Source of the DNA: a virus
Direction: 5' to 3' (one strand)
Virus record (IMG/VR): IMGVR_UViG_3300004231_000045
Span: 1 to 39,728 of that record
Length of the DNA: 39,728 nt
Shown here: in pieces, positions 15,383 to 22,933 of the stretch
Numbering within the stretch: the first letter of the stretch is position 1
How the letters are laid out: every line of letters begins with the position of its first letter
Translations under genes and position numbers: made by a program
The notes under the pieces: model-generated
Seen by the model: only the letters and a program-made list of their open reading frames with translations
The model's database searches: none
What the model was told of the DNA's origin: nothing

Positions 15383-16687
15383 TCAGGATGTGGCGATCTT
15401 GAAGAGCTTGACGGCTTCAAACTTGGCAATGCCGCCACCAACCCGGCGACGGGCCAGGAAGCGCACGTGCGGGAATGCTGTGGCGGGGTCGCGCAGGATG
15501 GCGATGCCCTTGCGTTCGATGACGTAATAGGCCTGTTTGAAGTCGCCGAAGGCGATGGGGAAGGCGTTGGCGCCAATGTCGGCCATGAAGTCGTCGGTGG
15601 CGACGTTGTAGCCCAGCAGGGTGCCGACAGCGCCGGCCATGAAGGACTCTTTGGTCATGCCCCACAGGTAGTTGCCCTGACCGTCTTTCAGCTTGCGGAT
15701 GGAGCCCAGGGTGGCGTCGTTCATCATGAACGATGCGCCAGCGCGGTACTGGCGCTTGAGGCTGTGGACCAGGTCAATGAGGTAGTCCGAAGGGTTGGAC
15801 GAAGCCCAGCTGGACGCGTGGCCGGATGCGACGTAGCCGACAGAGCCCCAGGCGTAGGAGGCGTTGGCGACGTTGGCGTAGCTGGTCAGGCCGCGGGGGC
15901 CGTTCAAGCCGTCACCGGAGATGAAGTCCGAGCCCTCTTTTTCGGCGAACTCGATGCCGATCTCCAGCTCCAGGTCGGCCCCAATGTCCTGGGTGGCGTC
16001 TTCCAGGGCTTCGCTGGTGATGCGCTGCTCGGAGAGATAGGTTCCGGGCTTGAATTCGAGTTCGGACCAACCGGGCGATGTGCTGTTGGACGGAGTGGCG
16101 GTTTCGCCACCGCTGATGGCGCCGCTGGTTCCGCTGGTCTTTACCAGCTTCTTGTAGCTGGAAGAACCGATGGGGATGACGCGAGCCACCTGGCGCATGG
16201 AGCTGTAGCGCTGGACCACGCGGTCGATGCCCGATTCCATCTGTTCGTCAATCAGGAAGCCGCCCTGGGTGGAGGTGCCGACGTTGATGGTTTTGCGCTC
16301 GGTGTCGCTCAGGCCCTCCATGCCCTTGCGGGCATACACGTCCCAGATGCCCTTGTATTGCGCATACTGGTCAGCGGAGACAGGGGTGAAGGACTTGCCG
16401 GCTTCCATGGCATTGGCCTGCAGGCGCAGGTTGAATTGCTTGAGCTCGGTTTCTTGCGTTGCGGATTGGCTTCCACCGGAGCCGGGGCGGTTGCCTTTGA
16501 GCACCAGTTCCTTGACTTCCTTTTGCAGGGCAGTCATTTCGTCATTGGCATTTTTCAGCTTGGCCTCAACGTCGGCGATGGATTCGCCTTTCTCCAGCTT
16601 GGCAATGCGTTCGTCAACCAGCTTTTGGTGGGCGGTTTGAGCTTCCGCAAATTTGTCCCACTTTTCGGACAGTTCTTTGATTTCCAT
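15383..16687 (-). CDS. HK97-fold major capsid protein
   Basis: This 434-residue protein starts at the ATG at 16687 with AAGGAAA upstream. An N-terminal charged coiled coil (about residues 1-70) corresponds to the scaffolding delta domain of HK97 gp5. The capsid domain follows, with typical segments TQGGFLIDEQM, VSARVIPIG-like ARVIPIGSSSYKKL, and the C-terminal AYYVIERKGIAI / VRFLARRRVGG. It follows the prohead protease, which is expected to remove the delta domain during maturation. Confidence 0.96.
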   Translation of the reverse strand: MEIKELSEKWDKFAEAQTAHQKLVDERIAKLEKGESIADVEAKLKNANDEMTALQKEVKELVLKGNRPGSGGSQSATQETELKQFNLRLQANAMEAGKSFTPVSADQYAQYKGIWDVYARKGMEGLSDTERKTINVGTSTQGGFLIDEQMESGIDRVVQRYSSMRQVARVIPIGSSSYKKLVKTSGTSGAISGGETATPSNSTSPGWSELEFKPGTYLSEQRITSEALEDATQDIGADLELEIGIEFAEKEGSDFISGDGLNGPRGLTSYANVANASYAWGSVGYVASGHASSWASSNPSDYLIDLVHSLKRQYRAGASFMMNDATLGSIRKLKDGQGNYLWGMTKESFMAGAVGTLLGYNVATDDFMADIGANAFPIAFGDFKQAYYVIERKGIAILRDPATAFPHVRFLARRRVGGGIAKFEAVKLFKIATS

Positions 16688-16710
16688 GGTCAATTTCCTT
16701 TCGGGAATGA

Positions 16711-16733
16711 AAAAGGCCGCTCGAAAGCGGCCT
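16711..16733 (-). terminator. Terminator hairpin just before the capsid start
   Basis: Leftward, AGGCCGCT and AGCGGCCT form a perfect 8-bp stem with a TTCG tetraloop (16733-16714), followed by a T run (to 16711). The T run lies 24 nt before the capsid ATG. This is the strongest of the internal hairpins in the virion operon. Confidence 0.75.
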
Positions 16734-16754
16734 GTTAAGGGTGGTGGTGATGAA

Positions 16755-17423
16755 TCAGCGCGAGAGCGCGGCGGTGTGCGCGTCGATGCGTGCAACAAGG
16801 CCTTTCAGGAGCAGACCCTCGTCGTCAGAATCCCTCTGACCCGATAGGGACTTGAAGCGGCTGATGAAGGCCGCTGCCTGCGCGTTGCTGAGCTGCCCTA
16901 CATCCCGCAGGAACGCCTCGGCATCGCGCACGGTTTGGATGGCGTCGATAGCGCTTTTGACAGCATTCACACCGGCCATTTGATTCATTGGGAAGGTGAC
17001 AATGCTGCCCTCCCACAGATCGAGTTTCTTGAGCGTACGAACATCGGTTGCACGGTCGTAGCTGTCATCGCGGGAGACGTAGCCAATGCTCATGCCCCGG
17101 ATGGCCTTGGCCTTGAGCAGACCGCGCGCCTCTTTTGCGCGCGGTACGTCATCAATGAGGAGTTTCCCTTTGACCCAAAGGCCAATGTTGTCTTCCCGCA
17201 TTTCAAGGAAAGGCCCAATGGGCTCACCGGAGCGGTGTTGCCACAGGACGGGCGGAAGACTGTCTTTCGACTTCCATGCGGCCAGCGTTTCAGTGAAGGC
17301 GCCCGGCAGGATGACATCGCCACCCTGATCGACGTTGTTGAAGACGCTCACATACCCTGTGAACGTCCCGTCGTCTTCCACAGCCTTCACCTCAAATGGG
17401 CGGTCGATGTATTTCAATTCCAT
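16755..17423 (-). CDS. HK97-type prohead protease
   Basis: The 222-residue protein has the catalytic pattern of phage prohead proteases: His63 in LWQHRSGEPIG and Ser112 in IRGMSIGYVS. Its start (MELKYIDRPFEVKAVEDDGT) is typical. It sits between portal and capsid genes and should trim the capsid delta domain. Confidence 0.94.
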   Translation of the reverse strand: MELKYIDRPFEVKAVEDDGTFTGYVSVFNNVDQGGDVILPGAFTETLAAWKSKDSLPPVLWQHRSGEPIGPFLEMREDNIGLWVKGKLLIDDVPRAKEARGLLKAKAIRGMSIGYVSRDDSYDRATDVRTLKKLDLWEGSIVTFPMNQMAGVNAVKSAIDAIQTVRDAEAFLRDVGQLSNAQAAAFISRFKSLSGQRDSDDEGLLLKGLVARIDAHTAALSR

Positions 17424-17432
17424 GGCGTTCTT

Positions 17433-18656
17433 TCAAGGGGTTGAATTGGGGTTGGCTGGCCGGTTGAGAAGCGGCGGGAGTTTGGCGGCATCACCGCCCA
17501 TTGGGTCCACGTCTTCAAGGGCACGAATTTCGTCCTGTGTGTGCCAGGCGGGTGACCCGCCAGAGCCCAGGGCCTTGGCGTAGTACTCGGCGCGGTCTTT
17601 GGCGGATGCGCGCATCAGGCCATTGGCAAATGATTTGAAGTAGTAGCCTTTCCGGCGCTCTTCGTCAGTCAGAAGATTGATGTCAGCAGATCCCTGGATT
17701 CGCTCGAACCAGGGGTTGAGGCCCAGCACTTTATGGGCATCGAACATGGATTCGGCACTGGCGTAGGTGCTTGCCTTGCTGCCGCTGTAGCCGATAACGA
17801 TGGGGAGGAGGCCGAAGAAGCGGCAGACTTCTTCGACCTGCAGGTCGCGGGTTTCCTTGTGCTGAGCATCCACACCGGACATGGTCTGAGACAGCCATTT
17901 GGCGCCGCTATCAAGAACCAATGGGGAGCCTGTGTTTTGAGCGCTGGCTTCCTCTTTGATCCATTTAGATAGCTTTTTCTGCTGCTCGTCGCTCAGGGTT
18001 CTTTCTACCGAATACACGCCACTGGGGCGCACGCCGTTGGTATGCAGGGCGGCGTGGCTTTGCTCCAGCGCGATGGATAGGCCCAGGGCCTCGCGGGCGA
18101 TGTTGAGGGTGTCGAGGCCCATAACGCCGTCCCACGATGGGCCGCGCACGTGCCAAATCATGTCTTGCGGGAATTCTTTGATGCTGCCATCTTTTCCGAT
18201 GACTCGGTATGCAATCGACCAGTCGTCGTTTTGCACGGCTTTGCAGCGGCCAGGGTCAAGGATGATCAGTTCAGCCAGTTTTCCGCGGTACATGTTCTTG
18301 AACACATAGGCGTTTCCCATGCAGGCGTGCATGGAAAGCTGTTCGCGAAACTCGAAAGCGGTCTGCCAGCCGTTTGGTTTGGCTGTAATCACGTCGTAAA
18401 GCGGGTGCTCGCGGGCGACGCGCTTGCGCTGCAGGCCAGCCTGCTCGTAATCCTGCATGAGCTTGAACGGGACCTGGGCGAAGCCTTGAGTGGAGATGGC
18501 GCGGATGCAAGCAAACGCAGCAGACACCCGAAGCGCCGATTGGAGTGTGACGGATGGCCCGGCCTTTGACTTTGAACCGTTGGCCAGTAGTTCCAGCCAG
18601 CGTTCGTAAACGCTATTGCCGGACTTTGCCTCGTAGGCGCGCGCAAGGAATCCCAT
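17433..18656 (-). CDS. Portal protein
   Basis: The protein is 407 residues from the ATG at 18656, which overlaps the stop of the upstream gene (TAATG). It contains typical HK97-like portal segments (ASAAFACIRAISTQGFAQ-like region near residue 45 and VCRFFGLLPIVIGYSGS in the middle). Portals form the dodecameric ring through which DNA enters the head. Gene order terL-small membrane gene-portal-protease-capsid is standard. Confidence 0.94.
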   Translation of the reverse strand: MGFLARAYEAKSGNSVYERWLELLANGSKSKAGPSVTLQSALRVSAAFACIRAISTQGFAQVPFKLMQDYEQAGLQRKRVAREHPLYDVITAKPNGWQTAFEFREQLSMHACMGNAYVFKNMYRGKLAELIILDPGRCKAVQNDDWSIAYRVIGKDGSIKEFPQDMIWHVRGPSWDGVMGLDTLNIAREALGLSIALEQSHAALHTNGVRPSGVYSVERTLSDEQQKKLSKWIKEEASAQNTGSPLVLDSGAKWLSQTMSGVDAQHKETRDLQVEEVCRFFGLLPIVIGYSGSKASTYASAESMFDAHKVLGLNPWFERIQGSADINLLTDEERRKGYYFKSFANGLMRASAKDRAEYYAKALGSGGSPAWHTQDEIRALEDVDPMGGDAAKLPPLLNRPANPNSTP

Positions 18657-18844
18657 TACTTGCCGCCCCGGGCCAACACCAGACCAGCATGGATGGACAT
18701 TACCCCGCCGACAATCCACCCGGCGGGCGGGTACACCATGCCGGCACCAGCGGAGACGGACACTGCACCACAGACCATGAGAACATCAGGAAGCAAGGAC
18801 TCCGCTGCAGTGCGCAGAGCCTGCAGATTGGTTTTGATTTTCAT
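18656..18844 (-). CDS. Small membrane protein between terL and portal
   Basis: This 62-residue protein from the ATG at 18844 has two hydrophobic segments (about 20-35 and 38-55). An in-frame TTG at 18859 is an alternative start. Small membrane proteins are found at this spot in related phages, with no known role. Confidence 0.65.
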   Translation of the reverse strand: MKIKTNLQALRTAAESLLPDVLMVCGAVSVSAGAGMVYPPAGWIVGGVMSIHAGLVLARGGK

Positions 18845-18849
18845 GTGCT

Positions 18850-20550
18850 CTATTCCCAAAATGATTTTTCTTCGACTTCCACACCAGCCAGGGCTCGGCC
18901 GAAGGCCATCAACATGGCCATGGGGGCGTCGATCTTGTTTTCTTCACGCTCTTTTGTCGGGGACTTGAGTTCGTTGTATTTGGATGTGACAACCACCAGG
19001 TTGCTCATCATCCAGTTCATCAGCGGGTTGTTGTCGTGCACCAGTTTTCCGCTTAGCACCAAGGCCTGCACTTGCAGCAGCGGCTGGGTGTAGAAGGTGG
19101 AACGCTGCGTGATCTCGACCATCGGCAAGCCCTTGTCCAGCAAGGTGCGAGCAAAGTAGCCTGCCAGTGCGGGGTCAAAGGCACTTTCACGAAGATCGTG
19201 CATGTTGCGATCTTTCAATAGGTCGCTTCCAACCATATCGAAGTCGGTCTGGTTGCCTGGACAGACCTGCACGTATCCTTCTTCGATCCAGCCCGGTAAC
19301 TGCGCAATCTTGCTCTCAGCCGCTGCCTGCGCGTTGTAGTACACACGTGTGAACACGTGCCACTTGCCATCTCTCTCGATCACTTTGACTTTGGCAGCGA
19401 AGTCATGCTTCTCGGCAAGATCCATCCCGGTGATCGCTTCGCATCCCTCGAAGTCTTCTTCGCGCAGCGTGGCGTCACCGCACTTGTTCCAAGCCTCCAT
19501 GTCCATCCAGGCGACGCCGGCATTGCTCCACACGTTCAAGTGCTTCGTGAGGAAGTTGCCGCGCGCCGATGGGGTGGCAATGGCCTTGGTACAGGTCGCA
19601 ATGAGCTTGTCGGTCTTGGCGCTGATCCCTATATTGGGGTTGGCCTTGCGCCAGATATGCTGGTCCTTCCAGTCGTCACCCTGGTCAATGGTGTAGATCA
19701 CTCCAAACCATGTCTCGTCAACGTGGGAGCATTGTAGTACCTTGATCGTATAGCCACGCAGCTCGTAGCCGATGCCGCCGGTATCCTTGCCAGCCGTGGT
19801 GATGGAACTGATCAGCGGCTGGCTTCGTGCGCCATCGGCCGACTCGATAACATCCCAGAGGTCGCGCTTCTTGTGGGCGTGGACCTCGTCCACTATGCCG
19901 CCATGGACGTTCAGGCCATCCTGCGTGGATGCCTCGGCGTTCATGATCTTGAAGCTGCTGGCCGTACTGGCGCACGTAATGTCGTAGCGGCCAACCGTTA
20001 CATCAAAGCGCGCCCGGAATTCACTGTCGCGCAGAACCATCTCGCGAGCGGTGTCGAATACTTCCTTAGCCTGCTCTGCCGTGGTGGCCGCGCTGTAGAC
20101 CTGGGCACCGGGTTCATCATCAGCAAAGGCGAGGTAAAGCCCCCGGCCAGCGGCACGCGTGGACTTCGCGTTTTTCCGTGCAATTTCTTCGTACGACCGA
20201 CGAAACCGGCGTAGGCCGGTTGCAGCATGCACCCATCCGAAGAGCTGAAATTCTGCGAAGATCTGCCAGTCTTCCAGCCTGATCTTCGCGTAGGTAATCA
20301 TGCCGTCCACGTAGATCGGCTTGGCCCATTCTCCTTTTATGTGACAGAGCAACTCCTGGAACTGGCAAGCGCGGCCACCCTTGCGTATGTCAATGATGTA
20401 CGGGAAGTCATCATTACCTTGTCGCTTTAAGTCCCTCAGAAGGCGCTTGCATGCAAGTCGCTCAAACTCTCCCGCGACCTCCTGCCCATCGACGACGCGA
20501 CGGGCATAGGCCTTCGCGCGCTCGAAGTATTCGGCGTGTGGTCGAGTCAT
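18850..20550 (-). CDS. terL: Terminase large subunit
   Basis: The 566-residue protein carries the packaging ATPase Walker A-like motif ARKNAKST (124-131) and Walker B IVDE (219-222), then a nuclease domain containing TGMDLAEKHD. It powers DNA translocation and cuts concatemers. It lies 6 bp downstream of terS. The short form of Walker A fits the HK97-like terminase group, usually associated with cos packaging. Confidence 0.96.
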   Translation of the reverse strand: MTRPHAEYFERAKAYARRVVDGQEVAGEFERLACKRLLRDLKRQGNDDFPYIIDIRKGGRACQFQELLCHIKGEWAKPIYVDGMITYAKIRLEDWQIFAEFQLFGWVHAATGLRRFRRSYEEIARKNAKSTRAAGRGLYLAFADDEPGAQVYSAATTAEQAKEVFDTAREMVLRDSEFRARFDVTVGRYDITCASTASSFKIMNAEASTQDGLNVHGGIVDEVHAHKKRDLWDVIESADGARSQPLISSITTAGKDTGGIGYELRGYTIKVLQCSHVDETWFGVIYTIDQGDDWKDQHIWRKANPNIGISAKTDKLIATCTKAIATPSARGNFLTKHLNVWSNAGVAWMDMEAWNKCGDATLREEDFEGCEAITGMDLAEKHDFAAKVKVIERDGKWHVFTRVYYNAQAAAESKIAQLPGWIEEGYVQVCPGNQTDFDMVGSDLLKDRNMHDLRESAFDPALAGYFARTLLDKGLPMVEITQRSTFYTQPLLQVQALVLSGKLVHDNNPLMNWMMSNLVVVTSKYNELKSPTKEREENKIDAPMAMLMAFGRALAGVEVEEKSFWE

Positions 20551-20556
20551 TTTTGA

Positions 20557-21129
20557 TCAATCGAAGTCGGCGAACCCCTTTGGCGCGACGGATGGCGCCG
20601 TTGGCTTGTCTTCGGAGGGGCTATCCGGACCCTCCCCTTCAAACAACTGGAGCTGCGCTCGGATGGCGGTGGTGACGTTGGCCTGCTCTGCAGGGCTCAA
20701 CCCGAATTTGGCGAGCAGCGACAGCATCATCTGGCGCTCACTCTTCAGAATCTGGTACAGCGGGTGCTGCTGCGGCATGCCGTTGGGCGTCAACACTGTG
20801 AACGCCTCCATCGGGTCTCTCTTCTCGGAGCGCAGAAGGTTCTGCTTTGCCCGGATGGAGTGCCGAAGTTCTTTCACGTCGGCGACGGTCTCACACAGTT
20901 CCTCAAAGATGTCGCTGTACACAACCGAAATCAGGTTGTACCGCAGCAGTTCGGAACCGAGGCGCCTCCACACCTTACGTGCGCCACCGCTCAATCCCTT
21001 TGGAACACCGGGCATGCCAGTCTCTGGACGGAATGTACTGTCCAGATTGACGGACAGTGGGCGTTTTCCCCGATTACCTTCCAACAGTTTCAGCTCGATT
21101 GGCTTTGCCGCCGGACCTGGTTTAGCCAT
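20557..21129 (-). CDS. terS: Terminase small subunit, P27-like
   Basis: This 190-residue protein has the P27-family start (MAKPGPAAKPIELKLLEGNR) and the helical core (GARKVWRRLGSELLRYNLIS, ILKSERQMMLSLLAKFGLSP). It recognises the packaging site and loads TerL. It is directly followed by terL. Confidence 0.92.
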   Translation of the reverse strand: MAKPGPAAKPIELKLLEGNRGKRPLSVNLDSTFRPETGMPGVPKGLSGGARKVWRRLGSELLRYNLISVVYSDIFEELCETVADVKELRHSIRAKQNLLRSEKRDPMEAFTVLTPNGMPQQHPLYQILKSERQMMLSLLAKFGLSPAEQANVTTAIRAQLQLFEGEGPDSPSEDKPTAPSVAPKGFADFD

Positions 21130-21234
21130 ATCATCCTCCCGGTTGACCCCCCCACCCCCCTATATCCTGCGCACGCAAAAATGTTCCTAACCGGTCGGTT
21201 TCCGGCGCAGGGGGTCCAGACTTTTCACCCCCCC
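21130..21234. other. Candidate cos region between HNH and terS
   Basis: This 105-bp gap has runs of C (two blocks near 21147 and 21226) and a dyad around AACCGGTCGGTTTCCGG (21189-21205). In HK97-like phages with an HNH-terS-terL order, the cohesive-end site lies here. The call is by position and composition only. Confidence 0.3.
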
Positions 21235-21615
21235 CTACCTGCCACCGTCTCGATAGTTCGACCAAGCACGGACAACACCGCGGGCGGACTCTGCCTTGCT
21301 CTTGATCGCATGGCAGTCATCGCACAACCCCTGTGTGTTATCCGGATCGTCTGCGCCACCCTCAGCCAGCGGGGTGATGTGATCTCGCTGGGTTGCCAAC
21401 TTCACACGGCCTTGACGCTGGCAATCCACGCATAGGGGATTGCTACTGAAAAGCTCAGCGCGCATGGTCTGTAGCCTCCGACCGGTCACCCGTTTGGTAG
21501 CTGTGGTCGACTTAGCCCAAACTTTGGCCGGATGCTTAGGGCACCGGCTTGTTCCGTCGCGCACCAGGACGCCGCAGCCTGGGTGACCGCATGGCTTGGG
21601 TGCTGCAGTTGGCAT
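21235..21615 (-). CDS. HNH homing-type endonuclease of the packaging module
   Basis: The protein is 126 residues from the ATG at 21615. It has the zinc-ribbon HNH layout: CVDC (62-65), RDHITPLAEGG with Asp78-His79, Asn93 and CDDCH (98-102). HNH proteins next to terS in HK97-like phages assist cos cleavage by terminase. It is the first gene after the terminator at 21708-21741, so it probably starts the late transcript. I could not find a convincing promoter in the 90 bp between. Confidence 0.9.
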   Translation of the reverse strand: MPTAAPKPCGHPGCGVLVRDGTSRCPKHPAKVWAKSTTATKRVTGRRLQTMRAELFSSNPLCVDCQRQGRVKLATQRDHITPLAEGGADDPDNTQGLCDDCHAIKSKAESARGVVRAWSNYRDGGR

Positions 21616-21707
21616 GGATATGCAATTGGTGACCGGCGCTGAACTCCGGCTCAAGGGCGCATGGTATTTTTTAACGAGTCGCGGACTGCATACGCTTCCG
21701 CCAAAAG

Positions 21708-21741
21708 AAAACCCCTGCAAGCAGTGGCCTGCAGGGGTTTT
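21708..21741. terminator. Strong bidirectional terminator between early and late blocks
   Basis: AAAACCCCTGCA (21708-21719) pairs perfectly with TGCAGGGGTTTT (21730-21741) across a 10-nt loop; both strands end in T runs. It separates the early leftward operon from HNH and the virion genes. It is a natural place for antitermination. Confidence 0.85.
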
Positions 21742-21804
21742 AGCGTGTGAGGTTGTGGGTGGTGACACGAACTCCACAGCTTGCCTGAAATGTACCAACT
21801 AAGT

Positions 21805-22221
21805 CTATGTAGACAAACTCCTTTTTACATCGCGCTGAGCCCGCTTGGCGGCGTCCTGGTCGGCCTTGTCATTGAACCAAGTCTGCAGCGCATGGTCAGC
21901 CTGCTCCAGGCTCGCCTTGATGGTGGACTCCGCACAGCCAGAGCGACGGGCCGCTTCCCGCACACCGATGCCGTCGATGTAGATCATGTACAGCCGGTCA
22001 TACAACTGCTGGCGCGTGGGCTTCAATGACTCGACCGCGCTCTCGGTCAGGGCTGCGTCAGTCTCGTCAATCGTGGAATACAAGTTGATCTCACGGCTCC
22101 GGTCGACCCGCTCCATCAGCAGTACCGATGTCGTGGCAAAGCCAAGGCCGCCGCCGCGCTCTCTGGCTTTCCACAGCGCCCAGTTGTCCAGGCGGTGCTT
22201 GATGTAATCAATGCGCGCCAT
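21805..22221 (-). CDS. Putative late-gene regulator (antiterminator or sigma-like)
   Basis: The protein is 138 residues from the ATG at 22221. The C-terminal half has a helix-turn-helix resembling sigma-70 region 4 (QLYDRLYMIYIDGIGVREAA, RRSGCAESTIKASLEQAD). It is the last early gene, directly before a terminator and the late operon, the position of phage late activators and antiterminators. The exact mechanism cannot be read from sequence. Confidence 0.65.
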   Translation of the reverse strand: MARIDYIKHRLDNWALWKARERGGGLGFATTSVLLMERVDRSREINLYSTIDETDAALTESAVESLKPTRQQLYDRLYMIYIDGIGVREAARRSGCAESTIKASLEQADHALQTWFNDKADQDAAKRAQRDVKRSLST

Positions 22222-22537
22222 GTTCCGCACCTTCCTTGATGCACAAATCAACTACGCCCTTCGGGTCGATGACTCCGGCAATGAAGGGTGCGCCCGTGAG
22301 AAGACTCATGCTCACCGCGACCGCACCATCGACTGTCCAATCGAACGGGGTTCCCAGGAAGTGCCCTGCCTCAATGGCGTAAAACTTGTTTCGCTCGCCG
22401 GCCATGGCGGCTTTTATGCAGGCATTGACGTGCTGCGCACCGAAACGCACTCTCCAATCCGCAACCTGTGCCGCGGTCAATGGCATGGCTTGGCGCATGT
22501 CGACCTTCCCTGCTGGCTGGCTGGCCTGTTGGTTCAT
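22208..22537 (-). CDS. Conserved phage protein, unknown function
   Basis: From the ATG at 22537, preceded by AAAGGAA, the protein is 109 residues. It contains RVRFGAQHVNACIKAAMAGE and a hydrophobic middle (AVSMSLLTGAPFIAG). It overlaps the probable late regulator by 14 bp. I do not recognise its role. Confidence 0.7.
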   Translation of the reverse strand: MNQQASQPAGKVDMRQAMPLTAAQVADWRVRFGAQHVNACIKAAMAGERNKFYAIEAGHFLGTPFDWTVDGAVAVSMSLLTGAPFIAGVIDPKGVVDLCIKEGAEHGAH

Positions 22538-22563
22538 TGCAGAGTTCCTTTCAAAACGAGGGG

Positions 22564-22905
22564 GTGGACGGCTGGTGGACGAGGGGTGGACGGCGCAAAC
22601 CCGCATGGATACTCAATCCGTCCACCCGTCCAACCCGACCACATGTGTGTGGGTAAGCTGCGCCCGTGCGTGCGCGCGCAGACACGCGCCCCCACGTGTC
22701 TGCGTGTGTGCATACGTGTGTACAGCGGGGGGCCGAGGGTGGACGGGTGGACGGATGCCAATTTCCCTAACAAAATCAACAGCTTGCGCCGTCCACCCCC
22801 TGTGGACGGGGGGTGGACGGGGTGGACGGCGGCGGCGACAGGACCGACTGAACAGATGATGTTCAGGCGGGGCGTGACCAGCCAGCATGGCGTCCACACG
22901 TCCAC
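22564..22905. repeat. Iteron-like cluster of GTGGACG motifs, candidate replication origin
   Basis: Within 342 bp the 7-mer GTGGACG occurs 8 times on the plus strand (starting 22564, 22575, 22586, 22739, 22747, 22802, 22813, 22822) and its complement CGTCCAC 4 times (22619, 22790, 22891, 22899). Spacings of 11, 11, 8, 11, 9 and 8 bp recur. The middle (about 22640-22725) is alternating purine-pyrimidine sequence. It lies directly after the primase-helicase gene. The region has no convincing gene. Confidence 0.65.
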
Positions 22906-22933
22906 ACGTGCGGTGGTTGGGCGGGTGGTGGAG

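Noticed and set aside
13428-19351. ACACGTGTG-type palindromes near 13431 and 19342
   Set aside because: Both lie within well-supported coding genes and have no promoter nearby. They are probably chance matches in GC-rich coding sequence.
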